DNA of 64,000 bases from Pagrus major (Eukaryota; Chordata; Actinopteri; Spariformes; Sparidae). Each line of letters begins with the position of its first letter. The stretch's first letter is position 1. A model generated the notes under the pieces. The model did not search any database and was not told where the DNA came from. It saw nothing but the letters and a program-made list of their open reading frames with translations. Positions 44,001 through 50,956 of the stretch are shown piece by piece. The stretch lies in assembly GCF_040436345.1 (NCBI RefSeq), contig NC_133218.1, positions 23,359,070 through 23,423,069 of the forward strand, given 5' to 3'. Made by a program: the position numbers and the translations under genes.

Positions 44001-45592
44001 ACCTCAGCAAAACATAATAAAAGCAGACAAATACAATTCAATAAGAAGCGTGGGGATCATTTTTGTCCTGCAGAAAGGCTTACATGTGGATGAGACATAA
44101 GCCTGTCACAGCGCCCTAATCGACCACAATCTAAGATGGCAGACTTTTATTGCTTGCTCTCTCCACAATTAACTTTATCATCATCATCATCAGCAGCAGC
44201 CAGTGGAGGAAAAAAAAAAGAAACTAAACTCATGGTCCCTGTGTTTCCTTGTGGTGAGACTGTCTGAATGTGAATCCATTCAGACATTCTGGTGACGCCA
44301 GGAACATTTTGTCCCTGGAGCACAAAAAATTAGTTTGTCAGTTGGCGCTGGGGTGCACAGAGTTGATGAAAGACAGTGTTTACCTATTGTGCATAGCAAG
44401 CTATGGCGACTAAGAGGATTCAGCTGCTCTGGCCCCTCTTTGACACACATGTTGCTGGAGGGATGCCACTGAAAGAGGCTAGGAACTTCATCTTCTTTTA
44501 CCCCCCTTAAGGCAGATTTGCTGATTATTTCTTACTTTCTCCAAGCTGCTCACTGAGCAACACTTCTCACTGGATGGATGAGCGGTGGTTTGAGCTATTT
44601 ACTGGACAAAGCACAATTTGGGAACATGGGAAAAATTAGAAATGTGAGGAATTCAACATCCGGGCAATGCCAAAAGATGTATCTGTTAATGCTTAGAGAT
44701 GTGTGCAGAGCTGGATGAAAAGCATGTGAGGCTGGACCTGAGACATGAGCATGGGGAGGTCTGTGTCCCACTACAGAACAACAGAGGAGAGGGGGAAAAG
44801 GAGGGAAGAGGATCCGGCTGAGCACAACAAGGACTGCCTTCCCTCTGCAGCTGGATAACGTTACGCCCATCATGAAAAAGTTGAGCGCTCTTCCGGCAAA
44901 AACAAATATAAGACAACAAATCATTGACAGGTGCTGCGGAGAGTAAAAATAGACCCAAAACACAGCGTGCAGAACAGGCGAGCAAGCAAGACCACCGCTA
45001 TCGACCATTGCGCAATAAAAACACCAAACATGGATGCAAACACTGCCGACCAATAACCAACACTGACCTCGCTAGAGATACAAACACCGATATGATAAAG
45101 GAGGAGCGAGATTTGCGCTCATGTGAGCTTTTGTGGGCATTATTAAGCAAGTGTGTCCCATTAGCGGGCAGTGAACGCAGCCCTGACAGGAGCACAGTCA
45201 ACAGGGACAGGATGTGACAGATTTTTGAATCCGTGGAAAAGTTTCGATTGATCCCGGTCAAATAGCTCAGCGCTTCTCGTGTAAACATGAGGATCAGACT
45301 TGCCATCAGGCGTGAGATTACTATCTAAACACATGCCCGCCCGATGAGTGTAAGTCTTAGCCCGGTTAGTGTGAAAACGGAAAGTGTTTCCCAGCTCCGC
45401 CTGGTAGCCGTGTGGCTAGCGTGAAGCTAAGCGCAAAGCTATGTAGCATCAACATCATCACACAGTGACTGACGGCCTGGACACAAACCTCAGCCCCCGC
45501 AGCTCGATCTGCGAGCCGCCCCGCCCGACAAACTTACCGGCTTTCTCCTGATCGTATCCCACGACAATGAAATAGTCAGCAAATCTAGCCAT
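1046..45592 (-). CDS. sbf2: sbf2 (MTMR13), 5' part: six coding exons, incomplete at the left edge
   Basis: SET-binding factor 2 / myotubularin-related protein 13 is a large (about 1,850 residues in mammals) catalytically dead myotubularin whose N-terminal DENN module acts as a guanine-nucleotide exchange factor for Rab GTPases (Rab28, Rab21) on endosomal membranes. It pairs with MTMR2, and its loss causes the human neuropathy CMT4B2. Six minus-strand exons (45538-45592, 31949-32034, 8544-8681, 3813-3947, 2425-2535, 1046-1151) all have GT-AG boundaries. They join without a frame break into 210 codons plus one base, starting [20 protein letters not shown] and reaching [12 protein letters not shown] and ALLFQQLG. 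These match the uDENN region and start of the cDENN domain of SBF2. The second residue block (IVVGYDQEK) fits SBF2 better than SBF1. The rest of the DENN module, the GRAM and myotubularin domains and the PH domain lie outside the window. Position next to adm and ampd3 agrees with human synteny. Confidence 0.96.
1152..2424 (-). other. sbf2 intron 5
   Basis: AT-rich intron of about 1.3 kb with homopolymer A runs near 2112 and 2286. No coding or repeat family could be recognised. Confidence 0.75.
2425..2535 (-). CDS. sbf2: sbf2 coding exon 5
   Basis: 111 nt (37 codons) with acceptor CCTTTCAG and donor GTACGTC. It encodes [20 protein letters not shown], then [17 protein letters not shown]. The conserved LGLIYTVY and VPVAGGSQ blocks identify it as the junction of the uDENN and cDENN parts. 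Confidence 0.95.
2536..3812 (-). other. sbf2 intron 4
   Basis: Intron of about 1.3 kb. It contains an imperfect tandem repeat at 2920-3008 and scattered TTTAGGAT / CCTAAG-type motifs (about 2690-2800 and 3255-3300) that may be a worn interspersed repeat. No coding content. Confidence 0.7.
2920..3008. repeat. imperfect tandem repeat, unit about 30 bp
   Basis: About 2.5-3 diverged copies of a unit of the form GTTGGAGA...TAAC.TTG.TGTTAG follow one another. It lies in intron 4 of sbf2 and is too diverged for an exact unit to be defined by eye. Confidence 0.45.
3813..3947 (-). CDS. sbf2: sbf2 coding exon 4 with acidic linker
   Basis: 135 nt (45 codons) with acceptor TGTTGCAG and donor GTAATAAG. 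The first 19 codons form a very acidic stretch ([19 protein letters not shown]), then [19 protein letters not shown] and DYPEIFR, which resume the conserved DENN sequence. The acidic part is the variable linker of the family and appears about four residues longer than the mammalian one, by my recollection. Confidence 0.95.
4720..5110. mobile_element. possible degenerate non-autonomous DNA transposon
   Basis: The segment contains motifs such as GAATACCGGATTTTTGGGACC, AAAATCCAGTATCGATATATC and GTGATAGGCCAATGTCAGCC, typical in style of fish hAT-like or other CGAT-rich non-autonomous elements. Clear terminal repeats and a target duplication were not found, so both ends and family are uncertain. 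Confidence 0.3.
7944..8037. repeat. (TA)n microsatellite with interspersed CTATAT units
   Basis: About 90 bp of almost pure TA dinucleotide, interrupted by three TATCTA units and ending TATAAAATATATATAAAT. It is prone to cruciform formation and replication slippage. Reading frames through it (poly-Ile/Tyr) are artefacts. Confidence 0.95.
8544..8681 (-). CDS. sbf2: sbf2 coding exon 3
   Basis: 138 nt (46 codons) flanked by acceptor CTTTTCAG and donor GTAAGACT. It encodes [19 protein letters not shown], then [20 protein letters not shown] and EAEVNLQ, the most conserved core of the uDENN subdomain. The hAT transposon begins only 125 bp upstream (on this strand) of the exon's acceptor side, at 8807. 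Confidence 0.97.
8799..8806. repeat. 8-bp target-site duplication, left copy
   Basis: CTGAGTGC immediately outside the left end of the hAT element, identical to 11982-11989. Confidence 0.93.
8807..8822. repeat. hAT left terminal inverted repeat
   Basis: TAGGGGTGCTCCGATC, followed by a subterminal cluster ACCGATCACCGATCACCGAT. Exact complement of the right end. Confidence 0.94.
9319..9403. repeat. diverged 32-35-bp direct repeat inside the hAT element
   Basis: GAAATAGCCAAATAAATAAA... at 9319-9350 and GAAATAGCCAGATAAATAAA... at 9369-9403, separated by an A-rich spacer. Confidence 0.75.
9559..10093 (-). CDS. hAT transposase exon 2
   Basis: 535 nt encoding [16 protein letters not shown], an acidic variable linker, then the hATC dimerisation region with [19 protein letters not shown]. 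The stop is at 9561-9559. Confidence 0.9.
9559..11822 (-). CDS. hAT transposase, BED zinc finger plus hATC dimerisation domain (two exons)
   Basis: Catalyses cut-and-paste movement of the surrounding element in the nucleus. Exon 1 (10474-11822) starts [17 protein letters not shown] and exon 2 (9559-10093) ends [12 protein letters not shown]. Donor GTGAGTAC and acceptor AATAAATAG join them in frame (Arg codon split) to give 627 residues. Visible parts are: a BED zinc finger at about residues 5-55 (C21-x2-C24 ... H46-x4-H51); the RNase H-like core with probable catalytic Asp in FTSDIWSS (about D179), Asp in ILRDNARNM (about D247) and Glu in LAPFEELT (about E380); a CxxH motif in PCMSHTLQ; the TRWNST block; and a C-terminal hATC domain ([20 protein letters not shown]). 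If the intron is retained, translation stops at the TGA inside the donor (AGG TGA), giving a 450-residue protein without the dimerisation domain. The fold resembles ZBED-type transposases. The exact Repbase family is not known. Confidence 0.92.
10094..10473 (-). other. transposase intron with poly-C/(CCT)n tract
   Basis: A 380-bp intron. It contains a run of 17 C (10400-10416) followed by about five TCC units and a short CA run, a poly-G/GGA tract on the transcribed strand. Confidence 0.85.
10474..11822 (-). CDS. hAT transposase exon 1
   Basis: 1,349 nt encoding the BED finger, the catalytic core and the block ending ATVLDPR. Uninterrupted. The donor is at 10473-10466. Confidence 0.9.
11966..11981. 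repeat. hAT right terminal inverted repeat
   Basis: GATCGGAGCACCCCTA, the exact complement of the left end. Preceded by CGATGCCGATCGGG-type subterminal repeats. Confidence 0.94.
11982..11989. repeat. 8-bp target-site duplication, right copy
   Basis: CTGAGTGC, identical to 8799-8806. Confidence 0.93.
13140..13380. repeat. purine-rich low-complexity block
   Basis: About 240 bp strongly enriched in G and A on the plus strand (GAGGAAGAGAGGAG, AGGAAGGCAGAGAGG and similar), with a GATG-rich patch in the middle. No coding meaning. Confidence 0.75.
13631..13679. repeat. (TG)n/(CG)n microsatellite
   Basis: Alternating purine-pyrimidine tract TGTGTG...GCGCGCGCG...TGTGTG, the sort of sequence able to adopt Z-DNA. 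Confidence 0.92.
15622..15657. repeat. (CA)n microsatellite
   Basis: CGCGCGCACACACACACACAC followed by interrupted CA units. Confidence 0.9.
22775..22975 (+). mobile_element. tRNA-derived SINE
   Basis: The head has an RNA polymerase III A box (TAGCTCAGTTGG, 22787-22798) and B box (GGTTCAAGTCT, 22851-22861) spaced like a tRNA. It is followed by a tRNA-unrelated body with TTTGCTGCATGTCATCCCCC and TCTCTCTCATCCC, and an A-rich tail (GGCAAAAAAAGAAGAAGAAAG). This arrangement is typical of a perch-like-fish SINE. It is not a functional tRNA gene, as the body runs on past the acceptor position. No convincing target duplication was found. Confidence 0.85.
23985..24102 (-). mobile_element. relic of a hAT (Charlie-like) element end
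   Basis: On the minus strand the segment begins CTGCGGTGCCCAAACTTTTT and continues with a GAGGGCCAAAACTG block, resembling the CAGNGGTTCTCAAACTTTTT-type ends of Charlie-like hAT elements. Only one end is visible. The AT-rich DNA at 23900-24000 may belong to it. Confidence 0.4.
24588..24606. repeat. short (CA)n microsatellite
   Basis: CAACACACACACACACACAC, under 20 bp. Confidence 0.85.
24849..24856. repeat. 8-bp target-site duplication of the non-autonomous hAT, left
   Basis: CTTCACTA, identical to 26181-26188. Confidence 0.85.
24857..26180. mobile_element. non-autonomous hAT element, 1.3 kb
   Basis: Ends TAGGCCTGCACGATAT (left) and TAGGGCTGCCCGATAAAT (read inward from the right) form imperfect inverted repeats, flanked by an identical 8-bp duplication CTTCACTA (24849-24856 and 26181-26188). 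Both ends carry GCGATGACGATA-type subterminal repeats (24904-24945 and 26110-26170). No transposase frame is present, so it must be mobilised in trans. It is a different family from the element at 8807, as its end sequence differs. The interior carries a CTCF-like motif at 25641-25655. Confidence 0.88.
25641..25655 (+). promoter_or_regulatory. CTCF-like motif inside the non-autonomous hAT
   Basis: GCACTAGGTGGCGCC matches CCASYAGRKGGCRSY at 14 of 15 positions (first base differs). Plus-strand orientation. Confidence 0.35.
26181..26188. repeat. 8-bp target-site duplication of the non-autonomous hAT, right
   Basis: CTTCACTA, identical to 24849-24856. Confidence 0.85.
27485..27660. mobile_element. 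possible relic of a CGAT-type DNA transposon
   Basis: Repeated motifs such as ACGTATCATTAGATGATTG, TGTATCGTGATACTATC and CCGTATCATTTTG recall the internal ends of TAGGGCTGCACGATAT-type elements. Termini and duplication were not found. Confidence 0.3.
31758..31806 (-). mobile_element. 3' tail of a fish LINE/SINE (relic)
   Basis: On the minus strand it reads CCCAAATACATCCTTTGGGGGATCAATAAAATATAATCTTATCTT in parts: the GGGGATCAATAAA plus short-tandem tail is shared by several fish LINE and SINE families. The body, if any, would lie at 31807-31930 and is not recognisable. Confidence 0.5.
31949..32034 (-). CDS. sbf2: sbf2 coding exon 2
   Basis: 86 nt between acceptor ...CCGCAG (ends 32035) and donor GTGAGTGA (31948-31941). 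It encodes [13 protein letters not shown], then [16 protein letters not shown], the first uDENN strand region. Phase 1 in, phase 0 out. Residue 24 is Cys where the mammalian protein, as I recall it, has Leu. Confidence 0.95.
37075..37437. mobile_element. hAT-like MITE, about 360 bp
   Basis: The ends TAGGGCTGCACG (left) and CAGGGCTGAAAC (read inward from the right) are short inverted repeats, with GCGATTATTTTGACAG / ATTGCGATT-type subterminal units on both sides. Flanking octamers ATAAAGAA and ATATAAAA agree at 6 of 8 bases, a worn target duplication. No coding capacity. Related in end sequence to the element at 24857. Confidence 0.7.
38180..38490 (+). mobile_element. possible LINE 3'-end relic
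   Basis: A frame starting near 38190 gives [20 protein letters not shown] before a stop at 38262, and the segment ends in AAAATCAAATCAATAAAAATAATG, like a LINE polyadenylation tail. This pattern resembles the C-terminus of fish L1-type ORF2, but the similarity is weak and judged by eye. Confidence 0.3.
40983..41002. repeat. short (TGAT)n repeat
   Basis: GGATTGATTGATTGATTGAT, about five units. Confidence 0.85.
42437..42505. repeat. near-perfect palindrome, 34-bp arms, 1-nt spacer
   Basis: The left arm 42437-42470 (containing GACTCAGGGAATTGCTTATG) and right arm 42472-42505 (containing CATAAGCAATTCCCCGAGTC) are inverted complements with only two mismatches, around a single A at 42471. RNA from either strand would fold into a very stable hairpin. 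The DNA could extrude a cruciform. It is in intron 1 of sbf2, with no recognised transposon around it. Confidence 0.9.
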
Positions 45593-45720
45593 GTCTGCTG
45601 CTTTTCCCGATATATACCAACACAATTCAGCATTTTTCCTTCTTCCAAAGCACAGCCATGTTTGACAGAAGGAGTGTCACTGCGCTTGCGTGCAGGAGCG
45701 GGAGACATCCATGGGCGTGG
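44900..45720. promoter_or_regulatory. CpG-enriched sbf2 promoter region
   Basis: The stretch around sbf2 exon 1 contains many CpG dinucleotides (for example CCGCCCCGCCCGAC near 45517, GC-box like) against an AT-rich background. Its position at the start codon fits a TATA-less, CpG-type promoter. The transcription start is not visible but probably lies within about 150 bp beyond 45592. Confidence 0.5.
45538..45592 (-). CDS. sbf2: sbf2 coding exon 1 (start codon)
   Basis: The ATG is at 45592-45590 and the exon encodes [18 protein letters not shown] plus the first base of a Gly codon. The donor is GTAAGTT (45537-45531). The start is fixed by near identity to the conserved N-terminus of SBF proteins. 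The surrounding DNA is richer in CpG than the introns, as expected for a promoter-proximal exon. Confidence 0.96.
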
Positions 45721-45779
45721 GCCCTTCAGTTTACAAATACAGCTCTGTGTCCCCAACAGAGCCTCTTTTAGGCTCTGAA

Positions 45780-45850
45780 GCAGGGGGTCCCCACCTTTTT
45801 ACACCACGAAAAGCCAAGGAAACAGCCGTCACACCGCAATAACACTATAT
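45780..45850 (+). mobile_element. short hAT (Charlie-like) end relic
   Basis: CAGGGGGTCCCCACCTTTTTACACCACG-type sequence, in pieces, resembles the ends of Charlie-type hAT elements. No second end located. Confidence 0.35.
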
Positions 45851-48800
45851 TTTACTGTAACTGAGGGAAATATGTTGATAACCGCAGTGGGGAAACTACC
45901 TGGTAAATGGAAAAGATGGAAAAATTACATTTTTGGATTTCCCTGGGGGCTTTCCCAGAGCTCCTGGAGGTCTACACTCCAATTTGGAAATACCTACTCG
46001 AGACTACTGTCTAGGATGACTAAAAAACACGCACGGAAATAGAAATAAACGTATGAAATAGTAGAATATTTGCATCCTTGTTCAATTCATAAGATATAAG
46101 ACCACAACGTTAAACTGGCAAAAGACCTTTTTTTTTGCTTCAATGTACGGTAATGAAATAAATGCTGTTTGCACAATGTAATGGCTATAGATTAATGAAA
46201 CCATTAGTGTTTAGATCCCCTTTCACTATGCAATTTTGTCTGTCAGCGGCACGAAATCTCTCAGGAAAGTAAGGTTAAAACTGCCGATCCAGTCAAGTTG
46301 GCAACCTGGCACCATTTCTGACTGCTTTCACATCTCTGTTACAGATTAAATGATTGAAAAAAATTCACATGTTGTCCTGTGTTGTTGTTATTTGGCTCTC
46401 TAAGGAAAATGGAAATGCTAGGGGGTGGGGAAGTTGTCTGTTACCACTTTAAATAATAATACAATAATAATGCTAATTTGATGATCTCAGGGACACTTCA
46501 GTCCAGTAAATATTTGTTACCCTGTGGGGCCACACACAAGTCTTCAACTTTAACTGCAAATCACCCACCAGTCAAGTCAAGTTTGTCACGAGCACAAAGG
46601 AATTTTAGTAATATTAAAAAATCAACAAAAACTCAGAAAGCCAAGATTTATTTTTCCCCTGAACATGACGCAGCTGCCCCAATTGCAACATTAAAATCAT
46701 CACATATTTGTATTTAATCCAATTTCACTTAATGCTTCAATTTTGTGGTCAGTGCAAAATAAAATAATTTGTGGTTTTAGAGTTGCTCTACTAAGCTGAA
46801 CATGGTTGTTATTTGACACATGGTGTGATGGAGCGGTCCAACTCATGTGGTTAGAGCTAAATATTGACTATTTATGGAAATGGGAAGCGCTGTCACGCGG
46901 AATAGCGCATGGAAATCAGTACTTTGCTTAATGTGTGTGAGGGGAACACACAAACCGCCGCCATTCTCAACAATAACAGGAACACAGCGGGAACTTTCCC
47001 CTGTGTTCTCTCTCACTTTTTATCTTTCTTTTCAATGTCACTTTAATTTATTGTTGATTTCTGTCTTTTCCTTTCTTTCTCTCTCTTTTTCCATCCCACT
47101 TATTGTTTCTAGTTGCTAATAAAAGGAAGATGAAGACAGAGGTTGTCAAAGAGTTGAACCTGAGCCAACCAGTGAAGAAATACAGAGTGATTGTCTGCAT
47201 AGTGTTTATCATTACACAAGAATGTTAGGAAAGTCATGGGACCTCGAATAACACAAATTTCCAGGTAACAGGTTCAATTTACCATTATAGTAATTATGAA
47301 TCATCTTTCAAATTGACGCCTTCGGGGGTTGACACCCTTTGCTTCCTGGCACACACGAGATTAGTTGCTCAGGTTTCCTGCCGCCCGTACCTGCTCACAC
47401 GTAGAGTGTAAGGTCGTATAAAAACTCTGTCACCCCACGACAGCAAGGACAAGCAAAAGATTGCTATATAAGGAGCCAGAAAGCAACAGCAGAATTCTGT
47501 TGTCATGATTGCACAATCTCCTGTTATAAACTCTGGTAAAGGGATTACTTGTCTGCCAAAGGCAATTATCGTTACAAAGTGGTTACAAAACATTTGCTGG
47601 TTTACAGCACATGTGTTTGACATTTATGTATTTTTTTCGGTTTAAGATATGACAGCATGTGTGGAACGAGGTCACATAAGATATAAATAAACTCTGGAAG
47701 GTTCTGTGTAAAAACAACATGATATGAATTTTAGGATGTCAATACGCAAGTGTGGAATGTCAAGTGATAAGTGTGCCGAAAGTTATGTTGAAAGGCACCG
47801 TTTTCCCCCTTCAATGAAACTGAAAATCAAAAGTGAAAGCATTACATAGACCCATGCTATCAATCTAATTGACACCATATCTTGTGGAAATTTCAGCACT
47901 GGAATTTCTTCAATGATAAAATTAAATGGTTTACCTCGGGTATTTACAGTATTTCATAAACTGATTGTACAGTAAGGGCAGATGATTTAAATGTTTTTGT
48001 AATCACATTGGGTTTCTGAGGTGTGGATCATCTAAGACACAGACATACATCTACATAAGCTGTTGGTCAGTCGGATGAAGGCTGTGTTGCTGCCCAAAGT
48101 ATTATTTCTGGAGGCATATTCTGTGTACATTTTCCCTCAGGGGCTTATAAACCCCACTGACAGGGCTATGGTTTGGAGCCTTAAAGAATAAACAGTTTTT
48201 CAGTGCTCTTATTTGTTGTTATTTAGCTTTAACATAGACACACATGGACATGGTGTGGTCGTGTAAAACGTGCTGCATGCAGGTTCGGAGTGACTCACTG
48301 TGCTGGCCACCCCGGGAAGTCAAATAATGCGAGGGGCTGATATCCTCTGAGAGGCGAAGGCAGACTTAATGGCTCTTCCTTTATCACCTAATAGATTCCT
48401 TTGGATGCATTCCTAAGGCAAAGAGTGAAGTAATTTATAACAGCAACAAATCAGCACAATTATTTTAAAAAATGTTCTAAGCTAATATTGCTCATACGTC
48501 ATAGATTGTTGTTCAAGTTCATTTTCAGACTCCAGATTTATTTTTAGATAATTGTAAAATTCCATTTCACATTTATCCAAATATCCAAATAAATTACGAG
48601 TCCCGAGTCAAATATTTGCCTTGCACAAACAAATACATGGGGTATATTGTGTTTACAGTCGGGCATACTTACATATTTAATCAGTTACTCAATGCTTGTT
48701 TCTTTCCAAATCTCAAATTCATCACCCCGTGTACTTCAAGCTGACATGGAACTTCACTGTGTCAGGGAGTGCCCTGAAAAGCAGACTGTAGAAACATTCC

Positions 48801-49373
48801 TTAAATTTATTTTATACAATTAGCCCATTGGACTGAAAGGAACGTTAACAAAAACTATATCTAACTGACCTTACAGTTCAAATGTAACAAGATGAATGTT
48901 TAAACCATTTCTTTAGTGACCATTTAGATTTATAACAGCCCCCTAAAGAAAGCAGTCGGCTGAGATGAACATATTGTTCTCTTGCTGGTACAGTGAGTGC
49001 AGTATTTGACTTACGTAACTCCATTACCTTTGATTTGTTGCCATTATATACACAAACTGAAACGTAATAAACAACATTTTATGATAAACTTAATTCTTTT
49101 TTGACACATCATTTACACAGAGCTCATAAGTTTATGTTTAACTCAGTGAAACAATGAAACAGGATACAGCAGCCTGCACTTCACTTATCCCGTGTGCTCT
49201 CTAACACTATTTTTCTTTACCAGTTTAATTTTTCATTTCCATTCTTTATCTTTTTATTTTTTTGCGTTGCTGTACTACATGAGCTGCAGCGCAGCACTGT
49301 AATGCACTGGATGGGGTGGGGGAAAAGGATGAGAGACTGTGTGTGTCAGTCAATGAGCCCCTCCCACCTCCTG

Positions 49374-49380
49374 TATAAAG
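49374..49380 (+). promoter_or_regulatory. adm: adm TATA box
   Basis: TATAAAG preceded by the pyrimidine-rich CCCCTCCCACCTCC (a CACCC/GC-like element). About 30 bp downstream lies the inferred transcription start (about 49403). Mammalian ADM also has a TATA-driven inducible promoter. Confidence 0.75.
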
Positions 49381-49402
49381 GCTCCCTGTCTGGTGTGTAG
49401 GA

Positions 49403-49532
49403 GCTATTAGCAGAGTGACACAGCTGCCTTACAGAACCAGTGGCAATCTCAAGAAACCTGTGGAGTACTCTTTCACAACTGAATCTACAAGAAGAGACTT
49501 TCTTATCAGCCTGAAATATCCAAGAATTACAG
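49403..49532 (+). other. adm: adm exon 1, non-coding (5' UTR)
   Basis: Inferred from the TATA box and the strong donor at 49533 (AG|GTATGTAC). It contains no ATG, consistent with a non-coding leader exon as in mammalian ADM. The exact start is an estimate. Confidence 0.7.
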
Positions 49533-50140
49533 GTATGTACACTTTCTTTTAGAGGAGATATTGTTGTGTTCTGCTCTGCTCCCAGCTGATGGCTTTATCC
49601 TTGCTTTTTTTGAGGTCAGGACACAAGTATAGTGGCAAGGACAGGTTATCTGTCTGGTTATATAAGCAGTTCAGCTCTTAATTTGTGCATCTGTGAGGGA
49701 ATTGCCTTCAAGGTGTCAAGCATCAGGCAGTACATCATATTTGCTTATCAAGTGCAATTAATTTAGCTATGGTTAGTTCTATTTACTGAGTTGAGTAGCA
49801 GTTTGGTTTTTGTTTGACTTTTGAGCTGAGCCTATTTTGGACCCCTCATTGGTAGACTGTCCTTCGCATTACTGGCCAGGGGCCCAAAGCATGGTTGTAG
49901 GTTTACTTAACCGGCCAAAATGTGACCTTAGCTTAACATTTTAAATAAATGAATGATAAGTGCAAATAAGTTGGCTTTTGGACTCTTGTGTAAGCAAGCA
50001 CCAGTGTGGCACCTATGTGAATACTTTATGAAGGAGTTACATGCATAGAGGGACAGTAGGAAATTCAGGCAGTTAAACATTGCTTTATATCATGAATATA
50101 TAATTAACAAATGCTCTCTCTACTCTCCGCAGGAGGCAAA

Positions 50141-50235
50141 ATGAAATTGATCTTCCAGTCCTTCCTCTATTGCTGTCTGCTGGCAACAGTAGCACACTGT
50201 GTGGAACTTGAAGTAAATCCGGAGTTGAAAAAAAG
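50141..50235 (+). CDS. adm: adm coding exon 2 (signal peptide and PAMP start)
   Basis: The acceptor CTCTCCGCAG ends at 50132 and the ATG follows after GAGGCAAA. The exon ends AAAAAAAG|GTGAGTC. It encodes the signal peptide and VELEVNPELKK. Confidence 0.95.
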
Positions 50236-50956
50236 GTGAGTCATCTGAGGAGTAATTCATTCAATAAATAAAGTGTTTTAATCTGATTTAAGACATAACA
50301 GTCTGTCAAGCATGTGGCAGCAGTTATCCCGCCTACTGAATTACCTTCCTAAAGCTGACAGACTTTTCTCCCTTCCTCTTCCAGGCTAAGCATATGGCTA
50401 GGGAGCAGATTGAGACGGGATCTTGACAGCGTATCAGTAGAGAAGACAGAAGAGTCGGAGCACTTTGTCAGACCAGATGATATCAGGGATACTTTGCTGC
50501 CACATTCCAGGTAAGACACTAACCATGCAACATCTACAAACTGTTATTTAAACATCTTTTGATTGTCATGAAAATGTAAGCAGAGAATACTCAACCCTTC
50601 ACAACTGAACAGCATGGATTAATGTCCTCTTGTCTCTCCCTCTGTCCTCCAGCACTGACATTAATGTCCGAACCAAGAGGTCTAAAAACTCATCCAACCA
50701 GTCAAGAAGACAAGGTTGTTCGCTGGGCACCTGCACAGTGCACGATCTGGCACACCGCCTGCACATACTCAATAACAAGTTGAAGATCGGGAGTGCCCCT
50801 GTTGACAAGATCAGCCCACAGGGATACGGCCGGAGGCGTCGATCTCTTCCAGCACACAGAGTCACACTGAGGCTAGAGCAGGGCAGGCTGAGGCCCGCGT
50901 GGAGCGTAACTGACTCGCAAGTTCACAAGCTGGAGGCTCTCCTCAGACGGACATGA
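50141..50956 (+). CDS. adm: adm, preproadrenomedullin (complete, 174 residues)
   Basis: Precursor of adrenomedullin, a secreted vasodilator of the calcitonin/CGRP family that signals through the calcitonin-receptor-like receptor with RAMP2/3. Coding exons are 50141-50235, 50385-50510 and 50653-50956, all GT-AG and in phase. Residues 1 to about 20 are a signal peptide (MKLIFQSFLYCCLLATVAHC). Residues 21-43 correspond to PAMP (VELEVNPELKKRLSIWLG...). After the dibasic site KR (82-83), mature adrenomedullin runs from S84 to Y132, with the disulphide ring C96-SLGT-C101, the conserved TCTVHDLAHRL helix and the C-terminal KISPQGY followed by GRRRR, the amidation and cleavage signal. Residues 138-174 are the C-terminal propeptide. 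The ring, helix and tail identify it as the adm-type rather than CGRP or adm2. Upstream are a TATA box and leader exon. The 3' UTR is about 960 nt. Confidence 0.97.
50385..50510 (+). CDS. adm: adm coding exon 3 (PAMP end and spacer)
   Basis: 126 nt between CTCTTCCAG and GTAAGACA. It encodes (R)LSIWLGSRLRRDLD and an acidic spacer. The PAMP C-terminus reads SRLRR rather than the SRGKR-type of mammals, so the amidation Gly is absent. Confidence 0.95.
50653..50956 (+). CDS. adm: adm coding exon 4 (mature adrenomedullin)
   Basis: 304 nt from acceptor TCTGTCCTCCAG to TGA at 50954-50956. It contains the whole mature hormone, the amidation signal GRRRR and the C-terminal propeptide. Confidence 0.97.

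Larger units (their letters stand above)
32035..45537 (-). other. sbf2 intron 1 (13.5 kb)
   Basis: AT-rich intron. It holds a hAT-like MITE (37075-37437), a possible LINE 3' relic (about 38180-38490), a long palindrome (42437-42505) and a short TGAT repeat (40983-41002). The 3'-most kilobase near exon 1 (about 44.4-45.5 kb) is less AT-rich and contains several CpGs. No additional exon or RNA gene was recognised. Confidence 0.75.
45593..49402. other. sbf2-adm head-to-head intergenic region
   Basis: 3.8 kb between the two divergent genes. A GCAGGGGGTCCCCACCTTTTT sequence at 45781 resembles a hAT-Charlie end. Elsewhere I see isolated motifs only, such as ACGTGC (48268-48273, matching the HIF core RCGTG) and TGACTCA (48291-48297, AP-1-like). 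No gene. Confidence 0.65.

Noticed and set aside
44595..45053. 152-codon minus-strand open frame near sbf2 exon 1
   Set aside because: Lies in intron 1, no recognisable domain, low-complexity hydrophobic composition, and overlapping frames of similar length on the same strand. Explained by the CpG-richer, stop-poor DNA.
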